Source of the DNA: Actinophytocola sp963729115
Lineage (GTDB): Bacteria; Actinomycetota; Actinomycetes; Mycobacteriales; Pseudonocardiaceae
Assembly: GCA_963729115.1 (NCBI GenBank)
Contig: CAVSMR010000027.1
Location: forward strand, 496,001 to 560,000
Length of the DNA: 64,000 nt
Reading direction: 5' to 3'
The notes below the pieces were generated by a model. The model did not search any database and had not been told where the DNA came from. It saw only the letters and a program-made list of their open reading frames with translations. Positions 35,459 to 43,898 of this stretch are shown one piece after another; the first letter of the stretch is position 1; each line of letters starts with the position of its first letter. The translations under genes and the position numbers were made by a program.

Positions 35459-36742
35459 GTGGCGACAACGATCGTGAACGCGAAGGTGTTCGACGGGACG
35501 ACGTCGCGGGACTGGACTTCGGTCCGGTTCGCTGACGGGTTGATCACCGAGTACTCCGCCGTCTCGGTCGCGCATGACGGCGACGACGTGATCGACGCGG
35601 GTGGCGGGACCGTGCTGCCCGGTCTGATCGATGCGCACGTGCACCTCGTGCCCGGCGCCCTCGCGCAGTCGTTGACCTTCGGCGTCACCACCGTTCTCGA
35701 CATGTTCAGCAAGCCCGACCAGGTGGCCGCGGCCAAGGAACAGGCCGGCTCCCGTCCGGACGTGGCCGATGTGCGGTCCTCGGGTGTCGGTGCCACCGCG
35801 CCCGGCGGGCACCCGTCGATGATGTACGCCCCGTTCCCGACGTTGACCGCCGCCGGTCAGGCCGAGCCGTTCGTCGCGGCACGGATCGCGGCGGGCTCGG
35901 ACTACTTGAAGATCATCTCCGGTATCGGGGGTCTGTGGCCGTCGCTCGACTCCGAGACCATCACGGCGCTGGTCACCGCCGCGCACGCCCACGGCCTGGT
36001 CGTCGTCGCGCACGTGAGCTCGACGGCCGGTGTCGAGCAGGTCGTGTCCGCCGGGGTCGACGTGGTCGCCCACGTCCCCGCGGACGCCGAGCTGGACACG
36101 GCCCTGGTCGAGCGAATGGCGGAGGCGGGCATCGCGGTCGGCCCGACGCTGGCCACCATCGAGAACACCCTCGGTGAACCGGGTGGCGCGGCGGTGGCAG
36201 CGGACCCGCGGCTCGCGGAGGCGCTCGGGGACACCTGGACCCGCCGGTTGTCCTCGGGTGCCTCGGGACGGCACGGCCGGAGGTTGCCGCCCTACTCGCG
36301 GGCCGAGGACAACGTGCGGCGACTGGCCGATGCGGGGGTCACGCTGCTGGCGGGCACCGACGCCCCGAACCCGGGGACAGTGTTCGGCGCAAGCCTGCAC
36401 CGGGAGCTGGAACTCCTCGTCCGGTGCGGCATCAGCCCGGCGCAGGCCCTGGCCGCCGCCACCACCGAACCGGCACGGGTGTTCGGCCTCGCCGACCGAG
36501 GACGGATCGCCGCCGGGCGGCGCGCGGATCTCGTCCTGGTGTCCGGCGACCCGTTGACGGACGTCACCGCGACACGCGCGATCGAGCGGATCTGGCGCGC
36601 GGGCACAGCGTGCGATCGGCGCGCCTTCGTCGCGAACGCAGCCGAAGCCGAGCAGCTCGACGCCTTCGACGCCCAGGTCGCCAGGGCCGTGGCGGCCGTG
36701 CGCGAACGCCGGTCCAACGTCGACCCGAGGCAGGCCCGCTGA
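35459..36742 (+). CDS. Amidohydrolase family protein
   Basis: A 427-residue metal-dependent hydrolase. GLIDAHVHLVPG carries the His-x-His metal site (about residues 58-69); SDYLKIISG has the bridging Lys; VVAHVSS and VDVVAHVPAD provide later His ligands; LLAGTDAPNPG has the catalytic Asp. The length fits the imidazolonepropionase-like subfamily, close to prolidase or organophosphate-acting types. GTG at 35459 has GGAG upstream. It is followed 36 bases later by a nitrilase, so the pair may handle amide or nitrile nitrogen. Confidence 0.87.
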   Translation: MATTIVNAKVFDGTTSRDWTSVRFADGLITEYSAVSVAHDGDDVIDAGGGTVLPGLIDAHVHLVPGALAQSLTFGVTTVLDMFSKPDQVAAAKEQAGSRPDVADVRSSGVGATAPGGHPSMMYAPFPTLTAAGQAEPFVAARIAAGSDYLKIISGIGGLWPSLDSETITALVTAAHAHGLVVVAHVSSTAGVEQVVSAGVDVVAHVPADAELDTALVERMAEAGIAVGPTLATIENTLGEPGGAAVAADPRLAEALGDTWTRRLSSGASGRHGRRLPPYSRAEDNVRRLADAGVTLLAGTDAPNPGTVFGASLHRELELLVRCGISPAQALAAATTEPARVFGLADRGRIAAGRRADLVLVSGDPLTDVTATRAIERIWRAGTACDRRAFVANAAEAEQLDAFDAQVARAVAAVRERRSNVDPRQAR

Positions 36743-36778
36743 CAGCGGAGCCGGCCGCGGCGGCGTTACGGTCGTGAC

Positions 36779-37708
36779 ATGTGTGCGTCGAGTACCTGTC
36801 GGGTCGCGGTGGTCCAGGCCGCGCCACGCCTGTTCGACCTGCCGGAGACGCTGCGGCGGTTCGAGACGCTGCTGGCCGAGGCGGCCGCGGGCGGTGCGGA
36901 GCTGGTGGTGTTCCCGGAGGCCTTCGTCGGCGGCTACCCGAAGGGCGCGACGTTCGGTGCGACGGTCGGCGAACGCAGCGACGGCGGGCGCGCGTTGTTC
37001 GCCCGGTACCGCCGCTGCGCCATCGACGTCCCCGGTGACGCGTTCGACGAGATCCGCGCGACCGTCGCGAAGTCCCGGGTCCACGTCGTGGTCGGTGTCA
37101 TCGAACGGGCCGGGCACACGCTGTACTGCACGGCGCTGCTGATCGCGCCGGACGGCACGCTGCTCGGCCAGCATCGCAAGCTCGTGCCCACCGGCACCGA
37201 GCGCCTGATCTGGGGGCAGGGCGACGCCGCGGACGTCGCCGTGGTCGGTACCGACCTCGGCCGGGTGGGCCTGGCGATCTGCTGGGAGAACTACATGCCG
37301 CTCTACCGGACCGCGCTCTACGAGCAAGGGGTGCAGCTCTACTGCGCGCCGACGGTCGACAGCCGGGACACGTGGGCGGCGACCATGCGCCACATCGGCG
37401 TCGAGGGCCGGTGCTTCGTGCTGTCCGCGACCCAGTTCGCCGTCCGCGACGACTACCCACCGGACTTCCCGCTCGGCGACGACCCGGTCGTCATCCGCGG
37501 CGGCAGCTGTGTCGTCGACCCGTTCGGCCGGCTCCTCGCCGGCCCCGTGTTCGACCGGCGGGAGGTCCTCTTCGCCGAGCTGGACCTGGCCGTGCTCGAC
37601 GGTGCCTATCTCGACCTCGACGTCGTCGGCCACTACGCGCGCCCGGACCTCTTCCGGCTCACCACGACGACGGCGCCCGCGCGCGCAAGCTCAGGTGGGG
37701 CCGGCTGA
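36779..37708 (+). CDS. Nitrilase/carbon-nitrogen hydrolase
   Basis: A 309-residue enzyme of the nitrilase superfamily. The catalytic triad is visible: Glu47 in VVFPEAFVGGYPKG, Lys134 in HRKLVPT and Cys168 in AICWENYMPL. The motif CWENYMP and overall length indicate a true nitrilase (nitrile to acid and ammonia) rather than an amidase. Its last 18 bases overlap the end of the convergent dehydroshikimate dehydratase gene. Confidence 0.9.
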   Translation: MCASSTCRVAVVQAAPRLFDLPETLRRFETLLAEAAAGGAELVVFPEAFVGGYPKGATFGATVGERSDGGRALFARYRRCAIDVPGDAFDEIRATVAKSRVHVVVGVIERAGHTLYCTALLIAPDGTLLGQHRKLVPTGTERLIWGQGDAADVAVVGTDLGRVGLAICWENYMPLYRTALYEQGVQLYCAPTVDSRDTWAATMRHIGVEGRCFVLSATQFAVRDDYPPDFPLGDDPVVIRGGSCVVDPFGRLLAGPVFDRREVLFAELDLAVLDGAYLDLDVVGHYARPDLFRLTTTTAPARASSGGAG

Positions 37709-40459
37709 CCGTGCTCCCGTTGCCGCGGTTGCGAGGTGTTCGCGGGTGGCGTTCAGGGCCAGGCGGGCGCATTCGCGTTCGCCTACCTGGGCGGTCAGGC
37801 TCGCGCGGGGAATCTCCAGCGCGTAGGGGATGTCGGGTGGCAGGGCGGCGAGGATGCCGCGCACGTCGATGCCGCCCTCGCCAGGGAAGAGGCGTTCGTA
37901 GCGGGCGGTGTGGATGAGACCCTCCACAGTGGTGGGAATCCGCGCCGGCGCGTCGCAGACATGGGCGTAGTGGAACCACTCGCGTGGCAGCGCCCGCAGG
38001 TCCTCGATGCTGGACTGCGAGCGCGCGAAGTGCAGCAGGTCGATGAGCAGGCCGGCGTTGGATCGGCCGGCGGCGCGCAGGACCTGCGTGGCTTCGGCGA
38101 GGTTGGGGGTTTCGGTCCAGGACGGGAACTCGAGGTCGATCGTGAGACCCAGAGGCGCGGCCAGGTCGCACAGCTGCGCGAAGTGTTCGGTCTTGCGGTC
38201 CATGTTGGAGTCCGGCAGCTGGGTGATGACGTGGCGTGCCCCGAGGTCCGCGCCAACCTCCAGGTGGCGCTGGAACGCGCGGGGGTCGTCGTGCGGGCCG
38301 ATGCGGGCGAGCTCGATGTCCAGGACGCGGACGCCGGTGTCGGCCAGCCTCGCCTTGGTCTCGCGCAGCAGGGCGGGGTCGGTCGCGACGGGGTAGTGCG
38401 GCTCGTCGGGGGTCACCCTGGTCAGCCGGATGCCGACGCAGTCGTACCCGGCGCTCGCCGCGGCCTCGATGAGGTCGGGCGGGGACAGGCTGAGCGCGGA
38501 CAGGTGGGCGATGGAGTACTCGTGCGCGGGTTGCTCGTCGCGGACCGCCGGCGGCCGCGGGACGATCGGGGTCGCGACCAGGCGGCGCTGACGGTGTGCG
38601 GCCATGCGTACCGGGGTGGTGCCGACGGCGCCGTAGCCGTTGTAGCCGTCGATGCGTTGCACGATCTCGAAGAACACGCGGGAGCCGAGCATGTCGGTGC
38701 ACAGGTGGAGGTACTCGCCGTGCTCGTCGCGGTCGTAGAGCACGGAATGCTGCCGCATCGCGTCGAGTAGCTCGGCAGGCAGTTCGACGCGGGCGTCGAG
38801 GTCGTCGTAGTAGTTGTCGGGGATGTCCAGCAGCGGGGCGCCCAGCGCGCGTAGCGCCGCGGCGGCGGCGATGGCATCCGTGGTCGCCAACGCGATGTGC
38901 TGGGGGTCGGTCACCGCCGGCGCCCACTGCCCGCGGCGGTACAGGGCAGCGTTCAGCGTGATCCGCACGCGGTGGTTCGGATCGGTCGCCGCCCGGCTGC
39001 GGATCATCCCGAACGGCGCGGCGAACTCGGTGGCGGTCTGGGCGTGCAGGCCCAGCACGGACCGGTAGAACAGGGTGGACTGGTCGAAGTCGTCGAACGG
39101 TTCGGTCAGGGAGACGTGGTCGATCCCGGTCAGCAGGTCACGGTCGGCGGTCGGCGTCCCGGTGGGAGCGAAGTCGGCCAGCCAGTCGTTGTCGGCGTCA
39201 CCGGTGCGGCAGAAGAAGACGGACGTGCCGTCGGGCGCGGACACCGAGTGCAGGGTCGCCTCGTCCGGCCGGCGGCTGCGCGGGAGTACGGGCGCGAGGA
39301 GGCGCTCGGCGCGCCGGGTCGAGGCCGCCGGGTCGCCGCTCTCGACCGCCAGCGCGGTGATCTCGGCGGTGCCCGGCATCGCCGTGGCGCGGGGTGCCGA
39401 GTTGAGCAGGATGCGTGCCGCGCCCTGCTGCCACAGCTGTACCGGCTTGGACCGGTGCTGTCCGGTGTGGACGAAGCCGAGGGCGGCGAGCGTGCGGGCT
39501 AGCACGGGTCCGGAGGCGTCATCGACGGCCAGCTCGATGAACGCGTGGCCGGACAGGGTGGGTGCCGGTGGCAGGTCGGGTTCCCCGCGCGGCGCGTCGA
39601 TGGCCTCCTGCATGGAGACGAGCGAGCGCATCGCATCGGTCGCCGTTGGCCGGGGATCGGCCTGGCGGAACACGTCGTTCGCCACTTCGAGCGACAGCGG
39701 CCCCGCGTATCCGGTGGCCAGCACGGTGCTCGCGAACCGGGCCAGGTCCAGCGATCCCTGGCCGGGGAAGAGCCGGTGATGGGTGCTCCACTGCGCCAGG
39801 TCCATGTGCCGGGGCGGCGCGTCGGCCAGCTGCAGGACGAAGATCTTCGAGCCGGGGATGATCCGGATCCCGGACAGGTCGTCACCGCGGGCGAGCACGT
39901 GGAAGCTGTCCAGGCACAGGCCGAGCGCGGGATGGTCGGCGCGGCGCACGATCCGCCAGGAGTGGGCGGCGGTGTTGACGAACCGGCCCCAGGCGAGGGC
40001 CTCGTACGCGATCCGCAGGCCGTGTCCGGCGGCGCGGTCGGCCAGGAGGTGCAGGTGCTCGGCGGCGAGGTCGTCGTCGTCGACGGCGTCCGCGGACAGC
40101 GTCGAGCACACCAGCAAGGTGTCCACGCCGAGCTCCCGCATCAGAGCGAACTTGCGCTCGGCCCGGCGCAGGTTCGCCCGCAGCGTGTCCGGCGGAACCG
40201 CCTCGAAGTCGTGGAACGGCTGGTACAGGTCGATCGTGAGGCCGAGGTCGGCGCACCGCTGGCGCACCTGGCGGGGCGACAGCGGCGAGGCGATCAGGTC
40301 GTCCTGCACGAGCTCGACGCCGTCGAAGCCCGCCGCGGCGGCCGCGGCGAGCTTGTCCTCGAGCGTGCCCGACAGGCACACGGAGGCGAGGGTCCGCCTG
40401 GGTTCGGTGACCGGGCCGTCCGTGGCCGCTGCGGACACGGTGAGTTCAGCCGTGCGCAA
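37691..40459 (-). CDS. 3-dehydroshikimate dehydratase with VOC domain and an extra C-terminal TIM barrel
   Basis: A 922-residue fusion. Residues about 20-285 are a xylose-isomerase-like TIM barrel with dehydroshikimate dehydratase features (GFDGVELVQDD, LCLDSFHVLARGDD). Residues about 300-630 are a VOC/4-hydroxyphenylpyruvate dioxygenase-like part (ITALAVESGDP, GIDHVSLTEP, SRVFFEIVQRIDGYNGYG). Residues about 645-915 are a second isomerase-like TIM barrel (IEAAASAGYDCVGIRLT, GLLIDLLHFARS, PYALEIPRASL). QsuB-type enzymes end after the VOC part, so the third domain is an addition. TTG at 40459 has GGGAGG seven bases before it and overlaps the aroE-type gene. It converts 3-dehydroshikimate to protocatechuate; the third domain's role is unknown. 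Confidence 0.87.
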   Translation of the reverse strand: MRTAELTVSAAATDGPVTEPRRTLASVCLSGTLEDKLAAAAAAGFDGVELVQDDLIASPLSPRQVRQRCADLGLTIDLYQPFHDFEAVPPDTLRANLRRAERKFALMRELGVDTLLVCSTLSADAVDDDDLAAEHLHLLADRAAGHGLRIAYEALAWGRFVNTAAHSWRIVRRADHPALGLCLDSFHVLARGDDLSGIRIIPGSKIFVLQLADAPPRHMDLAQWSTHHRLFPGQGSLDLARFASTVLATGYAGPLSLEVANDVFRQADPRPTATDAMRSLVSMQEAIDAPRGEPDLPPAPTLSGHAFIELAVDDASGPVLARTLAALGFVHTGQHRSKPVQLWQQGAARILLNSAPRATAMPGTAEITALAVESGDPAASTRRAERLLAPVLPRSRRPDEATLHSVSAPDGTSVFFCRTGDADNDWLADFAPTGTPTADRDLLTGIDHVSLTEPFDDFDQSTLFYRSVLGLHAQTATEFAAPFGMIRSRAATDPNHRVRITLNAALYRRGQWAPAVTDPQHIALATTDAIAAAAALRALGAPLLDIPDNYYDDLDARVELPAELLDAMRQHSVLYDRDEHGEYLHLCTDMLGSRVFFEIVQRIDGYNGYGAVGTTPVRMAAHRQRRLVATPIVPRPPAVRDEQPAHEYSIAHLSALSLSPPDLIEAAASAGYDCVGIRLTRVTPDEPHYPVATDPALLRETKARLADTGVRVLDIELARIGPHDDPRAFQRHLEVGADLGARHVITQLPDSNMDRKTEHFAQLCDLAAPLGLTIDLEFPSWTETPNLAEATQVLRAAGRSNAGLLIDLLHFARSQSSIEDLRALPREWFHYAHVCDAPARIPTTVEGLIHTARYERLFPGEGGIDVRGILAALPPDIPYALEIPRASLTAQVGERECARLALNATREHLATAATGARSAGPT

Positions 40460-41360
40460 GGTGCTGCCTCCCAACGGTCGTGTTCCGGGCGATCTCGTCG
40501 AAGTGGCGGAGCATGCGGTCCGCATCGGGTTCGAGGCCGGTGATGATCCGGAACGTGTCGGCGGCCTGGAACGACGCCATCCGGCCACCGTCGAGGACCG
40601 CGCAGCCGGCCGCGCGCGCCGCGCGCAGCAGCTCGGTCTCCAGCGGCCGGTAGACGATGTCGGCGACCCAGAGCCCCGGTCGCAGCAGGTTGGGGGACAG
40701 GGCGATCCCGGGGTGCCCCTCCATCCCGGTGGGGGAGGCGTGGACGAGGCCGTCGGCGTCCAGGATGGACTCGGCCGGCGTACCGGTGTCGTCGAGGCGG
40801 CGTGCGGTCACCCGGTCCGCGCCGAACCGGGCCGCCAGGGTCGCCGCCAGCGTCTCCGCGCGGCTCGGCTCGAGATCGAAGATCACCAGGGTGCCCACGC
40901 CCAGGGACAGCAGTGCGTGCCCGACCGCGGAGCCGGCCCCGCCCGCGCCGAGCAGCACGACCCGGTCGAGGCTCGCGCCGGGCAGGCCCGTGCTCATGGC
41001 GCGGGAGAACCCCGTCAGGTCGGTGTTGTGCCCGACCGACCGGCCGCCGGAGAACACGACGGTGTTGACCGCGCCGACCGCCTCGGCGCCGGAGGAGAGC
41101 TCGTCGAGGTGGTCGAGCACCAGCTGCTTGACCGGGTGGGTCACGTTGAGCCCGTCGTAGCCGGCGAGCCGGGTCGCGGTCACCAGGTCGCCGACGGCGT
41201 GCGCGGGCACACCGAGGGAGTCGATGTCGAGGACGCGGTACAGGTAGCGGATGCCGAGCGCGTCGGCTTCCCGTTCGTGCAGGGCAGGGGTCAGCGAGGT
41301 GCCGATGCCCGAGCCGATGAGTCCGACGAGGTAGCCGGTGCCGTTGCGCGCTGATGTCAT
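40446..41360 (-). CDS. Quinate/shikimate dehydrogenase, NAD-type
   Basis: A 304-residue AroE-fold protein. Lys78 in LNVTHPVKQ and Asp114 in HNTDLTGF are the catalytic pair. VVLLGAGGAGSAVGHAL binds the nucleotide, and the Asp in VIFDLEPSRAE after the second strand favours NAD over NADP, as in catabolic enzymes. Stop overlaps the start of the dehydratase gene, so both are one transcript and act consecutively: quinate or shikimate to dehydroquinate or dehydroshikimate, then protocatechuate. Confidence 0.88.
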   Translation of the reverse strand: MTSARNGTGYLVGLIGSGIGTSLTPALHEREADALGIRYLYRVLDIDSLGVPAHAVGDLVTATRLAGYDGLNVTHPVKQLVLDHLDELSSGAEAVGAVNTVVFSGGRSVGHNTDLTGFSRAMSTGLPGASLDRVVLLGAGGAGSAVGHALLSLGVGTLVIFDLEPSRAETLAATLAARFGADRVTARRLDDTGTPAESILDADGLVHASPTGMEGHPGIALSPNLLRPGLWVADIVYRPLETELLRAARAAGCAVLDGGRMASFQAADTFRIITGLEPDADRMLRHFDEIARNTTVGRQHLAHG

Positions 41361-41397
41361 GAGCTCCCCTGGCGAGACGTCCAGACCATCGCGAACG

Positions 41398-41409
41398 AAC
41401 TAGATAGTT
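41398..41409. promoter_or_regulatory. Small palindrome upstream of the quinate/shikimate dehydrogenase
   Basis: AACTAGATAGTT is a near-perfect palindrome with 5-base arms, 38 bases before the ATG at 41360, in an AT-richer patch. It is a candidate operator for the dehydrogenase-dehydratase pair. Confidence 0.35.
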
Positions 41410-41453
41410 ACTTATACGCCGTGCGCGGGTCCGATGGGAAGGGACGGAAGTGG

Positions 41454-41492
41454 GGCGTGGGCACGCCGGAGGCCGTCCGGCGTGCCCACGCC
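41454..41492 (-). terminator. 17-base perfect hairpin terminator of the PQQ dehydrogenase gene
   Basis: GGCGTGGGCACGCCGGA (41454-41470) pairs perfectly with TCCGGCGTGCCCACGCC (41476-41492) across GGCCG. It begins five bases past the PQQ dehydrogenase stop on the minus strand and isolates that gene from the dehydrogenase-dehydratase pair downstream. Confidence 0.85.
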
Positions 41493-41496
41493 GGCG

Positions 41497-43623
41497 TCAG
41501 TAGACCTCGATCTTGCCGGTGGAGCGGGGGCTGTACGGGTCGTTGAAGAAGTACTCGCCCTTCTTCCGGAACCGGTGGGTGTAGGACTCGCCGGGTGCGA
41601 GCAGCACGTCGAAGAGCCCCTCGAAGAACTGGGTCACGCCGCGGGTGTTGGCGTTGCCGGCGTGGTTGGTGAACGTCACGGTGGTGCCGGCCGGGACGCG
41701 CAGGTGGGTCGGTGCCATGGCGTTGACCGCGGTCGACTCGGTGGCGCCGATCTCGCCGGTCTCGGCGTCGTAGGTCCGTCCGATCACGACGGTGTCGCCG
41801 ACCGCGCTGCCCTCGACCGGTTCGCCCGACACGGGACGGCGGATGACCGGTGGCGGCGGGGTGGGCGCGGGTCCGACGTCGCCGCCGATCTTGAACGCCC
41901 ACAGGAAGTCCCCGCGGGGAGCGGAGTCGCCGTACGGGATGCCGGTGCCGCCCGCGTACACGGCCAGGTACTGCTGTCCGTCCACTTCGTACATGATCGG
42001 GCTGCTGCTGATGGCGGCGCCGGTCTGGAAGCGCCAGAGCTCGCGGCCGTTGCGGGCGTCCAGCGCGAGCAGGTTGCCGTCGGGCTGGCCGATGAACAGC
42101 AGGTCGCCGGCGGTGGTGAGGATGCCGTTGCCGTGCGCGAGCGAGTAGGGCATGAGCTTCTTCCAGCGCACCTCGTTACTGCTGGCGTCGACCGCGACGA
42201 TCCCGCCGGTCTGGTACTCGCCCGGCGGCCGCAGGCCGTTGCTCGACTCGGTCAGCGAGTGCGCCGCGGCGACGTAGCCGAAGCCGGTGTACACGAGGCC
42301 CGTGCTGTGGCTGAAGGACTGGTGGCTCCAGTCGGCCCCGCCGCCGTGGCCGGGGATCGACAGGATCGGGATGTCCCAGTGCGGGTCGTAGAGGGAGCCC
42401 CGCACGTAGTTGGGGACGGCGCGGTTGGGGTCGCCCGGGATCGAGGTGCCCAGCGGCTGGTCCACGACGGTGGTCTCGGTCCACGGGCCCTGGCGGGGGA
42501 AGGGCTGGGTGGGCCAGGTCTTCTGGCGGGCGTCCTGCGGGACCGGGCGTTCGTCGATGCCGAGCGGGGCGGAGCCGTCCGTGCGGTCGAGGATGTAGTA
42601 CATGCCGCACTTGCTGCCGTAGATGACGAGCTTGCGCTTGCGGCCGCGGATGCGGACGTCGGCGAGCACGGGGGCCATCGTGTTGTCCATGTCCCAGATG
42701 CCGTGGTGGATGGACTGGAAGTGCCACCGGTACGCACCGGTCGCCATGTCGATCGCGACGAGCGAGCTGGAGAACAGGTTGCGGCCACCGCGTTCCGAAC
42801 CGTCCTGTGAGGACCGGCTGCCGCGGGCGTTGCCGAACGCCCAGTAGACGAGGCCGAGGTCCGGGTCGACCGCCGGGTGGATCCACGGCGTGGCGCCGCC
42901 GGTCTGCCACGAGTCGCCCTCCCAGGTGTCGTTGCCGATCTCACCCGGCTCGGGCGCGCCCCAGAAGTGCCACACGACGTCGCCGTTGCTCGCGTCGAGG
43001 GCGAGGCCGGCGCCGCGGTCGCCGTCGTGCGTGCCGCAGTAGAGCCGGCCGTCGTGGTAGGTGACGGCGACCTTCTCCATGTTGCCGAACCCGGTGACCT
43101 GTCGCTCCCACGCGACCGCGCCGGTCTCCTGGTCCAGGGCGACGACCCAGCTGCCCCTGGCGTGGGTGAAGACCTTGCCGCCGCCGACCGCCACGCCGCG
43201 GCGGGTGAGCGTGCCGCGGGTCTGCCGGTAGACCCACTTGGTGACGCCGGTCGCGCCGTCGACCGCGAAGACGTTGCCGAGCGCGGACTCGATGTAGAGC
43301 ACGCCGTCGACCGCGACCGCGGTGCTCTGGCTGTTGCCCGACGCGAGCCCACCCTCGATCCGGTTGACCCACGTCGCGCCGAGCTTCCTGACGTTGCCGC
43401 GCCCGATGCCGTCGAGCGCCGTGTAGTTCTGGTTGCCGAGGTTGCCGCCGACCATGGGGAAGTCGCGGCCGCCGGGCACGGTGGCCACGGGCGGCGGGGT
43501 GTGTCCGCGGACCGCGGGATCGGCCGTCGCGGACGTGCCAGAGGTCAGCGACGTGCCGACCGCGACGCCCACTGCTGCCGCGGCGGCGCCCTTGATGAGT
43601 TCTCTTCGCTGGATCTCCGCCAT
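41497..43623 (-). CDS. PQQ-type dehydrogenase with Tat signal and C-terminal cupredoxin-like domain
   Basis: A 708-residue exported protein. The N-terminus (QRRELIKGAAAAAVG) is a Tat signal. Residues about 55-580 are PQQ-enzyme propeller repeats (GALDQETGAVAWERQ-like units, ending ALDARNGRELWRFQTGA and GGDFLWAFK-like tails). GGATPWIHPAVDPDLGLVYW and RWHFQSIHHGIWDMD are alcohol-dehydrogenase family landmarks. Residues about 620-708 form a cupredoxin-like fold (TTVTFTNHAGNAN, LAPGESYTHRFRKKGEYFF) in which the copper Cys and second His are absent. No vicinal Cys pair is seen. Context suggests quinate as substrate, feeding the neighbouring dehydratase; this is inferred. Confidence 0.83.
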   Translation of the reverse strand: MAEIQRRELIKGAAAAAVGVAVGTSLTSGTSATADPAVRGHTPPPVATVPGGRDFPMVGGNLGNQNYTALDGIGRGNVRKLGATWVNRIEGGLASGNSQSTAVAVDGVLYIESALGNVFAVDGATGVTKWVYRQTRGTLTRRGVAVGGGKVFTHARGSWVVALDQETGAVAWERQVTGFGNMEKVAVTYHDGRLYCGTHDGDRGAGLALDASNGDVVWHFWGAPEPGEIGNDTWEGDSWQTGGATPWIHPAVDPDLGLVYWAFGNARGSRSSQDGSERGGRNLFSSSLVAIDMATGAYRWHFQSIHHGIWDMDNTMAPVLADVRIRGRKRKLVIYGSKCGMYYILDRTDGSAPLGIDERPVPQDARQKTWPTQPFPRQGPWTETTVVDQPLGTSIPGDPNRAVPNYVRGSLYDPHWDIPILSIPGHGGGADWSHQSFSHSTGLVYTGFGYVAAAHSLTESSNGLRPPGEYQTGGIVAVDASSNEVRWKKLMPYSLAHGNGILTTAGDLLFIGQPDGNLLALDARNGRELWRFQTGAAISSSPIMYEVDGQQYLAVYAGGTGIPYGDSAPRGDFLWAFKIGGDVGPAPTPPPPVIRRPVSGEPVEGSAVGDTVVIGRTYDAETGEIGATESTAVNAMAPTHLRVPAGTTVTFTNHAGNANTRGVTQFFEGLFDVLLAPGESYTHRFRKKGEYFFNDPYSPRSTGKIEVY

Positions 43624-43659
43624 GCCGCGCTACCTCCGTAATCGACCAGTCGAGCAGCG

Positions 43660-43674
43660 GTCCGTCTAGCGGAC
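43660..43674. promoter_or_regulatory. Palindrome upstream of the PQQ dehydrogenase gene
   Basis: GTCCG and CGGAC flank TCTAG, 37 bases before the ATG at 43623, beside a TATATGG stretch. This spacing and position suit a repressor or IclR-type operator. The divergent ThuA gene lies on the other side. Confidence 0.4.
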
Positions 43675-43898
43675 TATATGGACTGTGTGACGGTTCAGCT
43701 TAGGCATCCGATCGCGTCCGCCACAAGGCTTGCAACGTCCGCCACCGACGGCCATCGGCGCCTTGCTCGGCGACAATCGCAGAGGTAGCGTCCAATTCTC
43801 TGAACGGTTCAACAGGTCCGCGTGACGGACCCCTTCGACAGGAAGCCCTTGCCCGTGCCGACGAGATAGCCATGCCCACCCACGAAAGGCCCAGCACA

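Noticed and set aside
35405..37633. 742-codon minus-strand frame
   Set aside because: Antisense shadow spanning amidohydrolase and nitrilase genes, both with catalytic residues on the plus strand.
41398..43674. One shared operator for the PQQ dehydrogenase, quinate/shikimate dehydrogenase and IclR promoters
   Set aside because: The three palindromes differ in sequence and spacing, so a common regulator is not supported by the sequence.
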